Made by a program: the position numbers and the translations under genes. From CAZUTK01 sp964623265 (GTDB lineage: Bacteria; Electryoneota; B3-LCP), in the NCBI GenBank assembly GCA_964623265.1, contig CAZUTK010000059.1:1-17012 (forward strand): a stretch of DNA of 17,012 nucleotides. Direction: 5' to 3'. The notes beneath the pieces were generated by a model that made no database searches, was not told the DNA's origin, and saw only the letters and a program-made list of their open reading frames with translations. Shown one piece after another: positions 14,957-17,012 of the stretch (position 1 is the first letter of the stretch; every line of letters begins with the position of its first letter).

Positions 14957-15512
14957 AATCGCCGCGCTGATGCGGGAATTGTTGATCGAACTGGGCGAAG
15001 ATCCCGACCGGGAAGGCTTGGTGAAGACTCCGCAGCGCATCGCCGCGGCGCTCTCCTACCTCACCTCGGGCTATCACGTGGACCCCGAAAAATTGATCAA
15101 CCAAGCGATCTTCACGCAATCCACCAACAGCATGGTGATCGTCAAGGACATCGAAGTCTACAGTCTGTGCGAACACCACATGCTGCCGTTTTTCGGCAGG
15201 TGCCACGTGGGATACATTCCGGACGGCAAAGTTTTCGGCGTCAGCAAGCTGGCGAGGCTGGTGGATATGTACGCCCGGCGCCTGCAGCTTCAAGAGCGGC
15301 TGACGGAACAGATCGCGCACGCCATACGCGATCACATCAACGCCAAAGGAGTCGGCGTGATGATCGAAGCCCAGCACCTCTGCATGATGATGCGCGGCGT
15401 GGAAAAACAGAATTCGAAGATGATCACCTCCGCCGTGCTCGGCAGCATTCACGATTCCGCCGCGACCCGTCAGGAGTTTCTCGCCCTGATCGGAAAATCC
15501 CAGAACCGTTGA
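14937..15512 (+). CDS. folE: GTP cyclohydrolase I
   Basis: First enzyme of pterin synthesis: GTP to 7,8-dihydroneopterin triphosphate plus formate, as a toroidal decamer. At 191 residues it is normal length. Zinc ligands Cys78 and His81 lie in SLCEHHMLPF and Cys149 in EAQHLCMMMRG. The DPDREGLVKTPQRIA start, PDGKVFGVSKLARLVDMYARRLQLQERL and the catalytic His in the HHM segment are all present, so it should be active. GGGAG is 10 bases before the ATG, inside folK. The first pathway enzyme is thus encoded last among the pterin genes. Confidence 0.97.
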   Translation: MSVNHNKIAALMRELLIELGEDPDREGLVKTPQRIAAALSYLTSGYHVDPEKLINQAIFTQSTNSMVIVKDIEVYSLCEHHMLPFFGRCHVGYIPDGKVFGVSKLARLVDMYARRLQLQERLTEQIAHAIRDHINAKGVGVMIEAQHLCMMMRGVEKQNSKMITSAVLGSIHDSAATRQEFLALIGKSQNR

Positions 15513-15528
15513 TCAACCGCCTGATGCC

Positions 15529-16533
15529 ATGAAAATCTCCGCAATGATGCGCGCGATGGTGCTGGAAAAGTCCCGCGAACCGCTGCGTCTTCGCAATGTC
15601 GCGGTGCCCGCACCGCAAGATGATCAGATCCTCATCCGCGTGAACGCCTGTGGCGTCTGCCGCACCGACTTGCATGTCGTGGACGGCGATCTGACAAATC
15701 CGAAACTGCCGCTGATTCCCGGGCACGAAATCGTCGGCGTTGTAATCGCCGTCGGCGCCCGGGTGTCGCGCTTCCGATCCGGCGACCGGATCGGCGTCCC
15801 CTGGCTGGGACACACCGACGGCACCTGCCCCTATTGCCGCAGTGGACGGGAAAACCTCTGCGATCACCCCGGCTTCACCGGCTACACACAAGACGGCGGC
15901 TATGCGGAATACGCCGCCGCCTACGCGGATTTCTGTTTCCGCCTGCCCGATTCCTATGAAGACGTCGAAGCCGCCCCGCTGCTTTGCGCCGGTTTGATCG
16001 GCTACCGCTCCTATCGCATGATCAGCCCCTCGGCTCAGAACATCGGACTGTACGGCTTCGGCGCTTCGGCTCACATCATCGCGCAAATCGCCGTTCATCA
16101 AGGCAAGCGGATCTACGCCTTCACCCGACCCGGCGATGAGAATGCCCAGAAATTCGCCCGGCGCTTAGGAGCAGTCTGGGCGGGCGATTCCACGCAAACC
16201 CCGCCGGATCGCCTCGATGCGGCGATCCTCTTTGCGCCGGTGGGGGAGTTGGTCCCCGCCGCACTGCAAGCCGTCGTCAAGGGCGGAGTCGTCGTCTGCG
16301 CCGGCATTCATATGAGCGACATCCCCGCTTTCCCATATAAAATTCTCTGGGAAGAACGTATCGTCCGCTCGGTCGCCAACCTCACGAGGCAGGACGGTGA
16401 AGAGTTCTTCGCCGTAGCGCCTCAAGTGCCGGTCAAAACGCAGGTTCAAACCTATCCTTTGATCCAGGCGAACCAGGCGCTGGACGACCTGCGCGCTGGA
16501 AAAATCGAAGGAGCCGCCGTGCTCATCCCCTGA
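15529..16533 (+). CDS. Zinc-dependent alcohol dehydrogenase (MDR family, AdhA-like)
   Basis: A 334-residue medium-chain dehydrogenase/reductase. Catalytic zinc ligands are intact: Cys44 (CGVCRTDLH), His66 with Glu67 (PGHE) and Cys153. The cofactor loop is GLYGFGASAH (173-182). The structural zinc lobe C-x2-C-x2-C-x7-C is incomplete: Cys100, Cys103 and Cys111 are present, but the first position is Asp97 (H-T-D-G-T-C). The F-T-G-Y-T-Q-D-G-G-Y-A-E-Y stretch is typical of the AdhA-like subgroup. It follows folE by 16 bases without a good ribosome site, and ATG 15544 is an alternative start. It is the last gene of the operon. The substrate is unknown, and a role linked to the upstream pathway is only suggested by position. 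Confidence 0.92.
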   Translation: MKISAMMRAMVLEKSREPLRLRNVAVPAPQDDQILIRVNACGVCRTDLHVVDGDLTNPKLPLIPGHEIVGVVIAVGARVSRFRSGDRIGVPWLGHTDGTCPYCRSGRENLCDHPGFTGYTQDGGYAEYAAAYADFCFRLPDSYEDVEAAPLLCAGLIGYRSYRMISPSAQNIGLYGFGASAHIIAQIAVHQGKRIYAFTRPGDENAQKFARRLGAVWAGDSTQTPPDRLDAAILFAPVGELVPAALQAVVKGGVVVCAGIHMSDIPAFPYKILWEERIVRSVANLTRQDGEEFFAVAPQVPVKTQVQTYPLIQANQALDDLRAGKIEGAAVLIP

Positions 16534-16569
16534 CCTATCTGAAACCACAAACAAATCCTGCAGAAATTC

Positions 16570-16598
16570 TTGATTTGCTACTTAAAAACAACTATATT
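16570..16598 (+). promoter_or_regulatory. Sigma70-type promoter for the PpiD/SurA-like gene
   Basis: TTGATT (16570-16575), a 17-base spacer and TATATT (16593-16598), followed by TG. The predicted leader is about 145 bases. It separates the downstream gene from the operon ending at 16533, although I see no intrinsic terminator between them. Confidence 0.65.
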
Positions 16599-16750
16599 TG
16601 TAATTTACTCACTACTAAGAGATGTCCGTCGCTCTGCGGGATTCATTTGGACCCTTCCCAGCGGGATGATATCCCCGTTGCCGACCGCCCATCTAGAGGA
16701 TTTCCGTCCGTGAGGAGAAGCAGCACAGAACGCTGCGGGAGCTGTTCGCT

Positions 16751-17012
16751 ATGATGCAGACAATGCGCAAAAACATGAAGATCGTGCTCTGGATCCTGGT
16801 CTTCGCCTTCATCGCCACCATCGTTTTTTCCTGGGGGATGGGCGGATTCCAGGGCAAGGGGCCGAAGCAGGGCATCGCCGCCGTGATCAACGGACAGGAG
16901 ATCTCGGTGGACAAACTGGAGAGCCTCTTCCAGCAGCGTTTCGCCTATGAACAGCAGCGGAAGGATGCCGATCTCACCGACGAGGAGATCAAACAACTTC
17001 GCACCCAGGTCT
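16751..17012 (+). CDS. PpiD/SurA-type membrane-anchored periplasmic foldase, N-terminus, runs off the right edge
   Basis: The frame opens with two adjacent ATGs (16751, 16754) behind GGGAG and stays open for 87 codons to the edge. After a short basic start (M-R-K-N-M-K) comes one hydrophobic segment, IVLWILVFAFIATIVFSWG, which would anchor the protein in the inner membrane. Next come a glycine-rich linker and AAVINGQEISVDKLES, the pattern that opens the SurA N-terminal chaperone domain in PpiD and related foldases. It continues as a charged helical stretch (DLTDEEIKQLRTQV). By family the missing part would include a parvulin prolyl isomerase domain, which I cannot see. It helps envelope proteins fold in the periplasm. 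Confidence 0.85.
   Translation, partial: MMQTMRKNMKIVLWILVFAFIATIVFSWGMGGFQGKGPKQGIAAVINGQEISVDKLESLFQQRFAYEQQRKDADLTDEEIKQLRTQV

Noticed and set aside
16621..16668. 15-codon ORF (MSVALRDSFGPFPAG) in the leader of the PpiD-like gene
   Set aside because: It has no ribosome site, no conserved feature and is short enough to occur by chance.

Overview
This window looks like chromosomal DNA of a free-living bacterium with moderately high GC and tightly packed genes on both strands. I cannot name the lineage. A gingipain-type (C25) secreted protease, a dedicated glutaminyl-tRNA synthetase and promoters built on TATATT hint at an uncultured or less-studied phylum, but that is inference. There are no insertion sequences, phage genes, CRISPR arrays, tRNAs or rRNAs that I can see.

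Layout. (1) 1-487, minus strand: the N-terminus of a secreted C25-type peptidase running off the left edge. (2) 742-2871: glucose-6-phosphate isomerase (+) and a PhzF-family isomerase (-), convergent with a 12-base overlap. (3) 3170-3424: a cold-shock protein with its own intrinsic terminator. (4) 3515-5570, minus strand: a small thioredoxin-fold protein and, upstream of it, glnS with a clear promoter and a structured leader. (5) 5786-6324, minus strand: a Blc-type lipocalin that appears broken by a frameshift and a stop. (6) 6488-10712, plus strand: an NRAMP metal transporter fused to a universal stress protein domain, then transketolase. (7) 10754-16533, plus strand: an eight-gene, almost gapless run holding an MmgE/PrpD-family protein, a phosphosulfolactate-synthase-like protein, pterin carbinolamine dehydratase, a pteridine-reductase-like SDR, FolB, FolK, FolE and a zinc alcohol dehydrogenase. 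(8) 16570-17012: a promoter and the N-terminus of a PpiD/SurA-type periplasmic foldase running off the right edge.

The most notable observation is at 3515-3808. The thioredoxin-like frame contains an in-frame TGA at the position where I expect the conserved Cys of a C-R-[LIV]-Y motif. The frame stays open for 24 more codons that complete the family's C-terminus. A perfect 9-bp hairpin with a GGU loop starts 13 bases after the TGA, where a bacterial SECIS element would sit. I therefore read it as a candidate selenoprotein (Sec73 of 97 residues) that ordinary gene calling would truncate. The decayed lipocalin 2 kb away, which also has an internal TGA, is a caution and is treated separately.

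The second notable unit is the pterin operon. FolE, FolB and FolK make 6-hydroxymethyl-dihydropterin pyrophosphate. The PTR1-like SDR and the carbinolamine dehydratase are the reductase and recycling enzyme expected for a tetrahydropterin cofactor. The two uncharacterised enzymes at the operon's head have no obvious role in that pathway.
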